Below, piece by piece: positions 1 to 8,459 of a DNA stretch of 64,000 nt. The notes under the pieces are model-generated. The model was not told the DNA's origin and did no database searches. It was given only the letters and a program-made list of their open reading frames with translations. Made by a program: the position numbers and the translations under genes. Numbering within the stretch: position 1 is the first letter of the stretch; each line of letters begins with the position of its first letter. The stretch spans positions 1 to 64,000 of the forward strand of contig JADZCN010000022.1 of NCBI GenBank assembly GCA_020851565.1, read 5' to 3'. This stretch comes from Acidobacteriota bacterium (GTDB taxonomy: Bacteria; Acidobacteriota; Vicinamibacteria; Vicinamibacterales; UBA2999).

Positions 1-127
1 CTGATCCCCGGATCCCCGATCCCTGCTCCCTGCTCCCTGCCCCCTGATCCCCGATCCCTGCTCCCTGCTCCCTGATCCCTGATCCCTGATCCCTGCCCCC
101 TGCCCCCTGACCCCTGATCCCTGACTT
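1..127. repeat. 7-bp tandem repeat array (CCCTGAT family)
   Basis: Degenerate head-to-tail copies of CCCTGAT and CCCTGCT, with some CCCCGAT variants, fill the region up to 16 nt before glgB. The same unit recurs in reverse orientation at 55621-55681. No coding potential is apparent. The array starts before the window edge, so its full length is unknown, and any glgB promoter must lie within or upstream of it. Confidence 0.85.
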
Positions 128-142
128 CACTACAATCCCCTG

Positions 143-2323
143 ATGCTGCCCCACGACATCGACGCCCTGGTTCGGGGCCTGCACGCCGATCCGTTTGCCG
201 TCCTCGGCCCGCACCAGGCCGGCCAGGACCTGGCCATCCGGGCCTTCTGGCCGCGGGCGGGGGCGCTTGCGGTGACGGCCCCGGACGGGCAGGACGCGCG
301 CCCGATGACCCGCATACACCCGGAGGGGCTGTTCGAGCTGATCCTGCCCGCGACCAGCCGCGAAGGGTTCGACTACCGTCTGCGCGTCACGCTGGGCCAT
401 GGCCACGCGTTCACCGTCGACGACCCGTTCCGGTACGGCCCGGTCCTCACCGACTACGACCTGCACCTGCTGGCCGAGGGCACACACGTGCGGGCGTTCG
501 AGAAGCTCGGCGCCCGGCCCATCACGCACGGCATCCGGCGCGGCGTGCACTTCGCCGTCTGGGCGCCCAATGCGCGGCGGGTGAGCGTGGTGGGGGACTT
601 CAACGGGTGGGACGGCCGCGTGCATCCCATGCGCCTCAGGTCCAGCGGCTATTGGGAGACGTTCCTGCCCGACCTGGCCGCCGGCGACCGATACAAGTTC
701 GAGGTGCTGGGCGCCGACGGCTCGGTGAACCTCAAGGCCGATCCCTGTGGCCGGTACTTCGAAGTGCCGCCGCGCACGGCCTCCATCGTCTGGTCGAGCG
801 ACGACTACGCGTGGGGCGATCGGGCATGGATGGCGGCCCGCACGGGGCACGACCGGTGGATCGAGCGGCCGATGTCCATCTACGAGGTACACCTGGGCAG
901 CTGGCGCAGGTCGCCGGACGGCCGGCCGCTCACCTACCGCGAGATGGCAGAGCAGCTGGTGCCCTACGTGAAGACCATGGGCTTCACGCACCTCGAGCTG
1001 CTGCCGGTGATGGAGCATCCCTTCACCGGCTCCTGGGGCTACCAGGTGATCGGTTTCTTCGCGCCGACGAGCCGCTTCGGGCCGCCCGAAGACTTCAAGT
1101 TCTTCGTGGACGCCTGTCACCAGGCGGGGCTGGGCGTCATCCTCGACTGGGTGCCCGGGCACTTCCCGAAGGATCGGCACGGCCTCGCGCGCTTCGACGG
1201 CACCGCCGCCTACGAGCACGCGGACCCGCGGCAGGGGGAGCACCAGGACTGGGGCACGCTGGTCTTCAACTACGGGCGGCACGAGGTGCGATCCTTCCTT
1301 CTGTCCAACGCCCTCTACTGGCTCGAGGAGTTCCACGTCGACGGCCTGCGCGTGGACGCGGTCGCGTCGATGCTCTACCTGGATTACTCGCGCCAGCCGG
1401 GACAGTGGGTGCCCAACCAGTACGGCGGACGCGAGAACCTGGAGGCCATCGCGTTTCTCGAGCAGCTGAACGCGCTCGTCGCCACCGAGTGTCCCGGCGC
1501 GGTCGTCTTCGCCGAGGAGTCGACGTCGTGGCCGGGGGTGACGCGGCCCGTGCACCTCGGCGGCCTCGGCTTCACCTACAAGTGGAACATGGGGTGGATG
1601 CACGACATGCTCGACTACACCGCGCAGGATCCCGTGTACCGCAAGTGGCATCACAACCGCGTGACCTTCTCGTTGATGTACGCCTACAGCGAGCGCTTCG
1701 TGCTGCCGTTCTCGCACGACGAGGTGGTGCACGGCAAGCGATCGCTCCTCGACAAGATGCCGGGCGACGTGTGGCAGCGCCACGCCACCCTGCGGGCGCT
1801 CTACGGCTACATGTTCGCGCACCCGGGCAAGAAGCTGCTCTTCATGGGCGGCGAGATCGGCCAGTGGCGCGAATGGAATCACGACGGCGAGCTCGATTGG
1901 GAGGTGCTGGGGGACCCGCGCCACGCGGGGCTCCAGCGGTGGCTGAAGGATCTGAACCACGCATACGTCTCGGCGCCCGCGCTCTGGGAGCGGGACGACA
2001 GGCCCGAAGGCTTCCAGTGGATCGACTGCCACGATCACGAGAACAGCATCCTGTCACTCGTGCGCTGCGGAGCGGAGGCCGCATCCCACGTCGTGGCCGT
2101 GGTCAACTTCACGCCGCTGCCGCGCCACGGCTACCGGATCGGCGTGCCCTCGGCGGGCCCGTATCGCGAGGTGCTGAACAGCGACGCCTCGGTGTACGGG
2201 GGCAGCAACGTGGGGAACGGCGGCGAGGTCCCCACTGAAGCCGTTCCCGCGCACGGGTTCGGGCAGTCCCTTTCGCTGACCGTGCCGCCGCTCGGGTTCC
2301 TGCTGCTGGAGGGCCTGCGGTAA
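143..2323 (+). CDS. glgB: 1,4-alpha-glucan branching enzyme
   Basis: Cytosolic glycogen branching enzyme (GH13): it cuts alpha-1,4 chains and re-attaches them as alpha-1,6 branches. At 726 residues it has the standard length. An N-terminal CBM48-like region (to about residue 220) precedes the catalytic barrel. The catalytic residues fall at the same numbers as in the E. coli enzyme: D405 in [13 protein letters not shown]458 in [12 protein letters not shown] and D526 in [12 protein letters not shown]. The C-terminal all-beta domain is complete. The first in-frame ATG follows a repeat array by a few bases and has no clear Shine-Dalgarno sequence. No other glg gene lies next to it, so it appears monocistronic. 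A GC-rich hairpin at 2327-2344 just after the stop could end transcription. Confidence 0.97.
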   Translation: MLPHDIDALVRGLHADPFAVLGPHQAGQDLAIRAFWPRAGALAVTAPDGQDARPMTRIHPEGLFELILPATSREGFDYRLRVTLGHGHAFTVDDPFRYGPVLTDYDLHLLAEGTHVRAFEKLGARPITHGIRRGVHFAVWAPNARRVSVVGDFNGWDGRVHPMRLRSSGYWETFLPDLAAGDRYKFEVLGADGSVNLKADPCGRYFEVPPRTASIVWSSDDYAWGDRAWMAARTGHDRWIERPMSIYEVHLGSWRRSPDGRPLTYREMAEQLVPYVKTMGFTHLELLPVMEHPFTGSWGYQVIGFFAPTSRFGPPEDFKFFVDACHQAGLGVILDWVPGHFPKDRHGLARFDGTAAYEHADPRQGEHQDWGTLVFNYGRHEVRSFLLSNALYWLEEFHVDGLRVDAVASMLYLDYSRQPGQWVPNQYGGRENLEAIAFLEQLNALVATECPGAVVFAEESTSWPGVTRPVHLGGLGFTYKWNMGWMHDMLDYTAQDPVYRKWHHNRVTFSLMYAYSERFVLPFSHDEVVHGKRSLLDKMPGDVWQRHATLRALYGYMFAHPGKKLLFMGGEIGQWREWNHDGELDWEVLGDPRHAGLQRWLKDLNHAYVSAPALWERDDRPEGFQWIDCHDHENSILSLVRCGAEAASHVVAVVNFTPLPRHGYRIGVPSAGPYREVLNSDASVYGGSNVGNGGEVPTEAVPAHGFGQSLSLTVPPLGFLLLEGLR

Positions 2324-2326
2324 GGC

Positions 2327-2515
2327 GCGGCCCTTTCGGGCCGCGTGGGCGCGCCCTTTGGGCGCGTGGGCACGCCTGCGGCGTGTAGGCACGCCTGACG
2401 GCGTGTAGGATCCCACGGCGCGTAGCGCCGGCTACCGCGCGAAGCGCGGCCTACGCGGCCTACGCGGCAAAGCCGCGCCCACCCTGTGCAGCACGGCCCA
2501 CGCCGCAAGCGGCGC
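2327..2515. repeat. Array of covarying mini-hairpins
   Basis: Seven to eight short hairpins follow one another: GCGGCCC/GGGCCGC, CGCGCCC/GGGCGCG, CACGCC/GGCGTG (twice), GGCGC/GCGCC, GCGC/GCGC, CGGC/GCCG and GCCGC/GCGGC, each with a 2-4 nt loop. The first four are followed by GTGGG or GTAGG. The later ones carry the complementary tail, GGCCTAC or GCCCACC. Stem sequences change while pairing is kept. Related arrays lie at 21041-21165 and 53904-53980. The first hairpin may end glgB transcription. Confidence 0.75.
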
Positions 2516-2582
2516 CTTCCCGGCATGCGTACTGCACTGCAGCGCCGCAAGCATGCAGATGCGGTCCTTTCGCGTTCCGCTT

Positions 2583-2600
2583 CCGGACAACGTTGTCCGG
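2583..2600. promoter_or_regulatory. 18-bp perfect palindrome, probable operator
   Basis: CCGGACAACGTTGTCCGG is perfectly self-complementary with a central ACGT, a form common for LacI-type and some TetR-type operators (family knowledge, not shown here). It lies about 80 nt before the preferred start of the sensor kinase at 2682. If the longer start at 2553 were used, the site would be inside the coding region. Confidence 0.5.
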
Positions 2601-2681
2601 TTGCGGCCACTGCGTGGGACGAGTGCTGGGACGGATGACTCTCTGCTTGATCCGTTCCCGCAAGACACCGATAGTCGGAGG

Positions 2682-3818
2682 ATGCAAAAGGACGACTGCG
2701 TCCGCATCCGCCCGCTGGCCTTCTTCCTCGTCGCGACCGGCCTCACTTTCTTCTCGTCGTTCCAGTCGTTCTACTTCGTCTCCACCTTCACGGAGAAGCC
2801 GGCGCCCTTCGGCCTGCTTTTCGTCCTGAACCTGGGCTACTGGTACTCGTGGGCCTGCCTGGCGCCGGGCATCTTCTGGCTGTCACGCCGGTTCCCCCTC
2901 GACAAGCAGCACTGGCGCGTCTCGCTGCCGATGCACCTGATGGGCGTGTTCGTGGCGACGACGCTGCACGTGGCGATGTCGGTGGCGACGCGGGTGGCGA
3001 CGTACTGGACGATCGGTGAATCGACGGCCTCGTGGCTGCGCGAGGCCCAGCGGATGTTCTTCCTCAATTTCGACTGGGAGATGATGACCTACTGGGCCAT
3101 CGTCGGGTTGTGCCATGCGCTGGCGTACCGGCACGTGGCGCAGGCGCGCGCCCTCCGGGCCAGCCAGCTCGAGACCCGCCTCGTCGAAGCCCAGCTGCAG
3201 TCGCTGCAGCGACAGCTCCAGCCGCACTTCCTCTTCAACACCCTCAACACGATTTCGGCGCTCATGCACCGCGACGTCGAGGCCGCCGACGCCATGATCG
3301 CCAGGCTCAGTGACCTGCTGCGCATCTCGCTCCAGATGGTGGGGGTCCAGGAGGTGTCGCTGAAGGAAGAACTGGATTTCCTATCCAAGTATCTGGAGAT
3401 CGAACAAACGCGGTTTCGGGACCGTCTCACGGTGGTGTTCGACGTGCAGCCGGATACCTTCGACGCCCTGGTGCCAAACCTTATCCTGCAGCCGCTCGTC
3501 GAAAATGCCATCAAGCATGGCATCGGGCCCCGCCCCGCGCCCGGCACCATCACCATTCGGTCCCGCCGGGTGGGGGGGATGCTGGAGCTGAACGTCCAGG
3601 ACAACGGGGTGGGCCTGTCGGCGGCCAGGCTGTCCGATTTCAACCGGGGGGTCGGGCTCTCGAACACGCGTGCGCGGCTGGAGCATCTCTACGGGTCGCT
3701 CCACCGCTTTGAATTCCGGCAGCCGCCTGAGGGCGGGCTGCTGGTGTTGATTGCCGTACCGCTGGCGGAGGTTGCCGAGGAAGTGGTGGGGGTGCAGGCC
3801 GTAGAGGGGGCTGCGTGA
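2682..3818 (+). CDS. LytS/YpdA-type sensor histidine kinase
   Basis: Membrane sensor kinase of the His_kinase (PF06580-like) family. About four hydrophobic segments lie in the first 150 residues, followed by a coiled linker, the phospho-acceptor box (LQPHFLFNTLNTISALMHRD) and an HATPase domain with LVENAIKHGI and DNGVGLS motifs. It should autophosphorylate and pass the phosphate to the response regulator whose start overlaps its stop (GTGA, 3815-3818). The start is uncertain. ATG 2682 places the protein just before its first membrane segment and leaves the palindrome at 2583-2600 outside the gene; ATG 2553 would add 43 residues with no recognisable domain. Neither start has a well-spaced ribosome-binding site. 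No ligand-binding domain is visible, so the signal is unknown. Confidence 0.85.
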   Translation: MQKDDCVRIRPLAFFLVATGLTFFSSFQSFYFVSTFTEKPAPFGLLFVLNLGYWYSWACLAPGIFWLSRRFPLDKQHWRVSLPMHLMGVFVATTLHVAMSVATRVATYWTIGESTASWLREAQRMFFLNFDWEMMTYWAIVGLCHALAYRHVAQARALRASQLETRLVEAQLQSLQRQLQPHFLFNTLNTISALMHRDVEAADAMIARLSDLLRISLQMVGVQEVSLKEELDFLSKYLEIEQTRFRDRLTVVFDVQPDTFDALVPNLILQPLVENAIKHGIGPRPAPGTITIRSRRVGGMLELNVQDNGVGLSAARLSDFNRGVGLSNTRARLEHLYGSLHRFEFRQPPEGGLLVLIAVPLAEVAEEVVGVQAVEGAA

Positions 3819-4585
3819 ACAAGATCCGAACCGTGGTGGTGGACGACGAGCCGATGGCGCGCGAGCGCCTGGTCGGCCTCCTGGGGCAGGAGAAGGACAT
3901 CGAGCTCATCGGCGAGTGCGCCGACGGCTCGCAGGCCATTTCAGCCATCCAGCAGCAACAACCCGACCTGGTGTTCCTCGACGTGCAGATGCCGGCGTGC
4001 GATGGCTTTCGCGTCATCGAGCACGTGGGCCCCGAGCGCATGCCGGCGGTGGTCTTCGTGACGGCGTACGACGAGTACGCACTCAAGGCCTTCGAGGTCC
4101 ACGCCCTCGACTACCTGTTGAAGCCGTTCGGCCGCGATCGCTTCCAGCAGACCCTGCAGCACGCCCGCGCGCACGTGGAGCGCCGCCGAGCCGGGGACCT
4201 GGGCCGCCGCCTGATGGCGCTCGTGCAGGACATCAAGCCCGAGCCGCAGAAGATGGATCGCCTCGTCGTGAAATCCGGCGGGCGCGTGTTCTTCCTGCGC
4301 ACCGACGACATCGAATGGGTGGAGGCCGCCGGCAACTACGTCCGCCTGCACCTGGCCACCGACTCACACCTCTTCCGCGAGACGATGAACAACATGGAGG
4401 GGCGGCTGGACGGTCGGCGCTTCGTCCGCATCCACCGCTCGCGCATCGTCAACACCGATCGGATCAAGGAACTGCAGCCGTGGTTCAACGGGGAGTACGT
4501 GGTGGTGCTGCACAACGGCACGCGCCTCACGCTCAGCCGCGGCTATCGCGAGAAGCTGCAGGAGAGGTTGGGGAAGGGGTTCTAG
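3815..4585 (+). CDS. LytTR-family response regulator
   Basis: DNA-binding response regulator of 256 residues, starting with GTG inside the stop of the kinase gene, so the two are translationally coupled. The receiver domain (about 1-120) has the acidic pair DDE near the N-terminus, phospho-acceptor D56 in LVFLDVQMP and the conserved Lys in LLKPFGRD. A LytTR domain (about 150-250) carries the typical IEWVEAAGNYVRLH and FVRIHRSRIVNTDRI segments, followed by the final GYREKLQERL helix. Family members bind paired direct repeats in promoters. Its targets are not evident; the mini-hairpin spacer upstream of the pair contains no obvious LytTR box. Confidence 0.93.
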   Translation: MNKIRTVVVDDEPMARERLVGLLGQEKDIELIGECADGSQAISAIQQQQPDLVFLDVQMPACDGFRVIEHVGPERMPAVVFVTAYDEYALKAFEVHALDYLLKPFGRDRFQQTLQHARAHVERRRAGDLGRRLMALVQDIKPEPQKMDRLVVKSGGRVFFLRTDDIEWVEAAGNYVRLHLATDSHLFRETMNNMEGRLDGRRFVRIHRSRIVNTDRIKELQPWFNGEYVVVLHNGTRLTLSRGYREKLQERLGKGF

Positions 4586-4632
4586 AGGCCCGCCCACCGC
4601 GCGAAGCCGGCCCACGCGCAGCGAGGTCTTTC

Positions 4633-5013
4633 ATGTCCGAGCACCACGGCGAGAAGGAACTGGCGGCGTTCATTCGGGCGGGTGCCGCAAGGCGGCACGA
4701 CCAGGCCTTTGGCGATTACTTCAGGGGCCGGAACGCTTCGTGCGCCCTCGGCGCGGCCTACGAGGGCATGTACCGGCTGCCCGACAACGCCGACGGTACG
4801 CGCCCGACCAAGGACCTCGACTGGTTCTTCGACTGCCTGGAAGGGACCATCCGCCGGTGCCCGGCGGAGGGTTGCCGCAAGCGCCTGACGCTCGCCTCCA
4901 TCCTCGTGCACCTGAACGACGACCATCGCTGGACGCGCGAACAGATTGCCGCGTGGCTGGAAGACGAGAAGGCCAATGGGCGCCTGCCCCCGCGCACGCC
5001 CCCCGCCCCGTAG
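4633..5013 (+). CDS. Small hypothetical protein with Cys2-His2-like motif
   Basis: A 126-residue soluble protein of unknown function. The C-terminal half holds a zinc-binding-like pattern, RRCPAEGCRKR followed by LVHLNDDHRW (C-x4-C ... H-x4-H), and then a helix ending in AAWLEDEKA. The N-terminal half contains conserved-looking SCALGAAYEGMY and a DLDWFF segment. The ATG at 4633 lies 47 nt after the response regulator stop, and AGCGAGG upstream may serve as ribosome-binding site. It may be co-transcribed with the two-component genes. The function is not recognised. Confidence 0.7.
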   Translation: MSEHHGEKELAAFIRAGAARRHDQAFGDYFRGRNASCALGAAYEGMYRLPDNADGTRPTKDLDWFFDCLEGTIRRCPAEGCRKRLTLASILVHLNDDHRWTREQIAAWLEDEKANGRLPPRTPPAP

Positions 5014-5099
5014 GACCGCCCTTCGCGGGGTGGACCCCCGCGATACCCAATTGCGACCCGGCGCGTCGGGTTGGCAGGGCGAAAGGCCGAACGACGAAA

Positions 5100-5131
5100 G
5101 GGCGGGACCGAGGCGTGCCTCGATCCCGCCC
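5100..5131. terminator. Bidirectional hairpin terminator
   Basis: GGGCGGGA pairs with TCCCGCCC around an inner GAGGC/GCCTC stem, giving a nearly continuous 13-bp hairpin between two convergent genes. On the minus strand it is followed by TTTCGTCGTT, which suits the end of the TonB receptor transcript. The plus-strand T-tract is weak. Confidence 0.65.
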
Positions 5132-5160
5132 TTGCTGTTGGTCCCGCGCGACCCGCCGTC

Positions 5161-8097
5161 CTAGAACGTCACGCGCACGCCGAACCGGATGACCCGCGGC
5201 GCCACGATGCCGCTGATCCGGTTGGCGTTCGATGCTGCCTGGTTGCGCCGGTACGCCAGCACCGTGTTGACGTTGGACAGGTTGAATACGTCCATCGCCG
5301 GGATGATGCGCGCCCGGCCGACCGTGATCGGCCGGTCGATCCGCAGATCCACCTGGTGGAAGTTGTCCAGCCGCACGTCACCGAGCGGATCGAGTAGCAC
5401 GGTGGTCTGGCCGGCCTGGTTCGCCCGGTTCGGCGTCAGGATGCCCTGGGGGAACGGGTATCCCTGGCGGCCCTGGTAGCCGACGCCCACGTTGAAGCCG
5501 TAGGGCAGCTGGTAGCTGCCGTTGAGCTTCACGAGCCACTTCGCATTTGGGAACACCGAGTCGATGCCGCTGCCTGCGGCCTCAGGCGCGTACTGGGCGC
5601 CGTTCCACTGCTCGATGTTGGTCGGGTCCTCGTACGCGTTGGGCGAGTCCCAGTGGTCCACGGCGCTGTTGTACGCGAAGCTGCCGCTCATGGCCCATCG
5701 ATTGGACATCCGCTTGGCCATCGTCAGCTCGAAGCCGTTGTAGTCGCGGTACCGGTCGGGCACGTTCGTGCGGATGAACGCCGCCGGCAACGGAATGGTT
5801 GGCTGATAGTAGGTGATGGCCTCGCAGCGGGCGCCGGTCGGGCACGTCGTGGCCTGGTAGTTGACCGCGACGTAGTCGGCGCTGGTCAGGCCGACGCGGT
5901 CCTGCCAGTTGAAGCGGTCGTACTTGCGCCAGATGTAGCTGGCGCCCACGCCCAGGCCGGGCCTCAGCTCGTGGTTGATGCCGACGATGAACTCCCGCGT
6001 GCGGTCGTTCTTGATGTTCTCGTCCACCGTTCCCGCCGAGCGCGAGTTGGAGGGGTTCGCGGGGTTGTAGGCGGCGCTTCGCGACAGGATGGTGTTCAGG
6101 TTGAGCTCACCGGCCTGCACGAAGCCGTCGTTGTTGGCGTCGGCCCAGGGATAGCGGACGAACACCTGGCCGGTGGCGGCCAGCTCGCTCGAGAGCTGGC
6201 CCGGCGCCATCTGGCCGAAGTAGGTGGCATAGGACGCATTGGCCACCGTGCGGCCCGTCCCTGAGATGTCATAGGTGAGGCCCAGGCGGGGCGAGAAGTC
6301 CTTCCACGTGACGCCGGCGTCCGCCCCCGCGAAGCTCACGGAGGGGAGCTGCACGGGGAGGATCGGGCTGGCCGGCACTTCCGCTGCCACCGCCTCGTCA
6401 CCCTGGATGTCCAGGCGGAAGCCGATGTTGAACGTGAAGCGCTTCACGGTGTAGCTGTCCTGCGCGTAGAACGCCAGCGTGTCGAGGTGCGACTCGGAGT
6501 AGCCGTCACGATACATGTCGGCCGAGTTGGGCACGCCATTCGTGTAGCGCGCCACGGCGTTGCCGCCGTAGTGGTTGATGCTCGTGGAGTGCGCGGTGCG
6601 CCACCGGAAGCCCGCCTTGAACGCGTGGTCGCCGCTCATGAAGTTGGGCAGGAAGTAGTTGGTCGTCACGTCCACGCTGTTGGTGGGACGCATGAAGATC
6701 GACTGCTGGTACGAGCGTCCCCAGATGCCGGTGGTCGTCTCGAACCGCGGCTGGACCGTGGCCAGCGAGTCCTCGTGGAAGTCGAGCGTGAAGTTGTTGC
6801 CCAGGTGCGCCCACTGCACGTCCACCAGGAAACGATCGCTGAACACGTGCTGGTCGCTGACCTTCCAGAAGGGCGAGGGGCCGGTGACCCAGCCGAACTT
6901 GCCGAACGCGCTCGAGACGGCTTTCTGGCGATAGGTGGTCTCGATGGGTCGCGTGTCCGACGCGTCGCGCGCGTTGCGCACCTTCTCGGCCCAGGTGTTC
7001 TGGAAGCCGAGCCGGTTGCCCTCGAACGGCGAGTAGGTGATCTTCCAGTTGTAGTTGTTGAGCTCGGTCAGGTCCGTCTCGAGGCAGGCGCGCAGGCCCG
7101 CCGTGTCGGTCGGCGGCGTGGGACGGCACGTCGGCGTGTCCTTGTAGAAGCCGACGACGCCCACCTTGACGTCCTGCGTGCCGTAGCTGCCCCAGAACCA
7201 GGCACGGCCGCGCACGATCGGGCCGCCGATGTCGAAGCCGTAGTCCTTGATGTTCTGGATGGGTGCGCCGGAGCCGGCGCCAGCGGCCCGGATCTCGTCG
7301 GTGATGTTGTCCGCCTGGAATTCCTCGTCGGTGACGAGGAAGCGCGCGTTCCCCCTGAACCGATCCGTGCCGCCCTTCGTCACGAGGTTGATGCCGACGC
7401 CGCCGGTCTGCTGAGACGCGTCCGCGCCGCCCGTCGTCACCTGCATCTCCTCGAGCATGTCGAAGTCGTAGTAGATCGGCGAGGCGCCGGTCGCGGACAT
7501 GTCGGTGATGTCCACGCCGTCAATCGACCACTTGTTGTTACCGGTGCTGGCGCCGCGGGAGATGTAGCCGGACTGCTGGCCCGACTGGCTGCCGCCCACG
7601 TTGGCGCGGTCCATGGTGATGCCGGGCGTCTTCTCGAGCATCACCCACGGGTCGCGTGCCGTCGGCAGGTTCTGCAGCGTGTCGAGATCGAACGAGCTGC
7701 GCGTGCCGGTCGATTTCGTATCGATGAGCGGGCTCTCGCCGGTCACCGTCACCGTCTCCTGCACGGTCGAGAGCTCCATCTGGGCGTTGACCTGGGCCGA
7801 GAACCCGATGGTGATTCGGACGTCGGTCATCTGCAGCGTCCGGAAGCCGGGGAGCTCGAAGGTGACCGTGTAGGTGCCGATCGGCAGCTCCGGCATCCGG
7901 TACGAGCCGGTTTCCGAGGTCACCGCGACGCGGGGCTGCAGCAGGGCGGGACCCGCGGCGGTCACGGTGGTGCCGGGCAACACCGCTCCCGACGAGTCGG
8001 TCGCCCGTCCGAAGATCTCGCCCGTCTGTTGCTGGGCGGCGGCCGTGCTCCCCACGAGCGTCAGCAGCGCCACCAGACATGTGGTTGTCAGCTTCAT
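5161..8097 (-). CDS. Oar-like TonB-dependent receptor with carboxypeptidase regulatory-like domain
   Basis: Outer-membrane receptor of 978 residues. A signal peptide (MKLTTTCLVALLTLVGSTAAA) is followed by a carboxypeptidase-regulatory-like Ig fold (QTGEIFGRATDSSGAVLPG ... VTVTGESPLID, about 22-120), a plug domain and a long beta-barrel ending in VIRFGVRVTF, with the terminal aromatic residue typical of outer-membrane proteins. No canonical TonB box is obvious. The start is fixed by a strong ribosome-binding site, AGGAGG, six bases before ATG 8097, and by the signal peptide; the frame stays open upstream but encodes nothing recognisable. Such receptors are abundant in Acidobacteria and Bacteroidetes and import large substrates. 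The substrate here is unknown, and no SusD or transporter partner is adjacent. It is divergent from the SulP gene. Confidence 0.92.
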   Translation of the reverse strand: MKLTTTCLVALLTLVGSTAAAQQQTGEIFGRATDSSGAVLPGTTVTAAGPALLQPRVAVTSETGSYRMPELPIGTYTVTFELPGFRTLQMTDVRITIGFSAQVNAQMELSTVQETVTVTGESPLIDTKSTGTRSSFDLDTLQNLPTARDPWVMLEKTPGITMDRANVGGSQSGQQSGYISRGASTGNNKWSIDGVDITDMSATGASPIYYDFDMLEEMQVTTGGADASQQTGGVGINLVTKGGTDRFRGNARFLVTDEEFQADNITDEIRAAGAGSGAPIQNIKDYGFDIGGPIVRGRAWFWGSYGTQDVKVGVVGFYKDTPTCRPTPPTDTAGLRACLETDLTELNNYNWKITYSPFEGNRLGFQNTWAEKVRNARDASDTRPIETTYRQKAVSSAFGKFGWVTGPSPFWKVSDQHVFSDRFLVDVQWAHLGNNFTLDFHEDSLATVQPRFETTTGIWGRSYQQSIFMRPTNSVDVTTNYFLPNFMSGDHAFKAGFRWRTAHSTSINHYGGNAVARYTNGVPNSADMYRDGYSESHLDTLAFYAQDSYTVKRFTFNIGFRLDIQGDEAVAAEVPASPILPVQLPSVSFAGADAGVTWKDFSPRLGLTYDISGTGRTVANASYATYFGQMAPGQLSSELAATGQVFVRYPWADANNDGFVQAGELNLNTILSRSAAYNPANPSNSRSAGTVDENIKNDRTREFIVGINHELRPGLGVGASYIWRKYDRFNWQDRVGLTSADYVAVNYQATTCPTGARCEAITYYQPTIPLPAAFIRTNVPDRYRDYNGFELTMAKRMSNRWAMSGSFAYNSAVDHWDSPNAYEDPTNIEQWNGAQYAPEAAGSGIDSVFPNAKWLVKLNGSYQLPYGFNVGVGYQGRQGYPFPQGILTPNRANQAGQTTVLLDPLGDVRLDNFHQVDLRIDRPITVGRARIIPAMDVFNLSNVNTVLAYRRNQAASNANRISGIVAPRVIRFGVRVTF

Positions 8098-8459
8098 CCC
8101 TGTCCTCCTCATCCCAGGCAAGAATTCGTCACACAATTCGTCCCAGGGGTGAGCAGTATCCGTACCGATTGGGCTGACTTCGCGCGTGCGTGGAGACAGC
8201 GAAAAAGTGCTGAAAAACTCACCCCTGAGGGAGAGAAGGCGCCGAGAATCCAAGAATTCGTATAACGGGCGTTCAATATTCAGAACGACGACGCCGATCG
8301 ACGGGTGGTGACCGCGGCGGTGATCAGCGGAAGACTCTGCGGAATCGCTGCGGGATTCATTGAAAAAATCGAACTGGTCTGCGCGCATTTCGTAATGGTC
8401 CCGCCCGTGCGCGCCCTGCTACCGTCGACGGGCATTCTCGAGTAGCAGGAGACACGCGC
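8098..8459. promoter_or_regulatory. Divergent intergenic region between TonB receptor and SulP gene
   Basis: This 362-bp stretch is more AT-rich than its surroundings and should hold promoters for both flanking genes. It contains an 11-bp direct repeat, CAAGAATTCGT (8119-8129 and 8251-8261). It also contains a 10-bp inverted repeat, CAGGGGTGAG (8144-8153) and CTCACCCCTG (8218-8227). The inverted repeat would fold in the receptor leader RNA. No factor can be named. Confidence 0.35.

Noticed and set aside
607-2238. 543-codon frame within glgB
   Set aside because: It overlaps glgB on the same strand in another frame and has repetitive Arg/Ala composition; all GlgB catalytic residues are in the main frame.
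6487-8265. 592-codon plus-strand frame opposite the first TonB receptor
   Set aside because: Composition is typical of a third-position GC shadow and the receptor on the minus strand is complete with signal peptide and ribosome-binding site.
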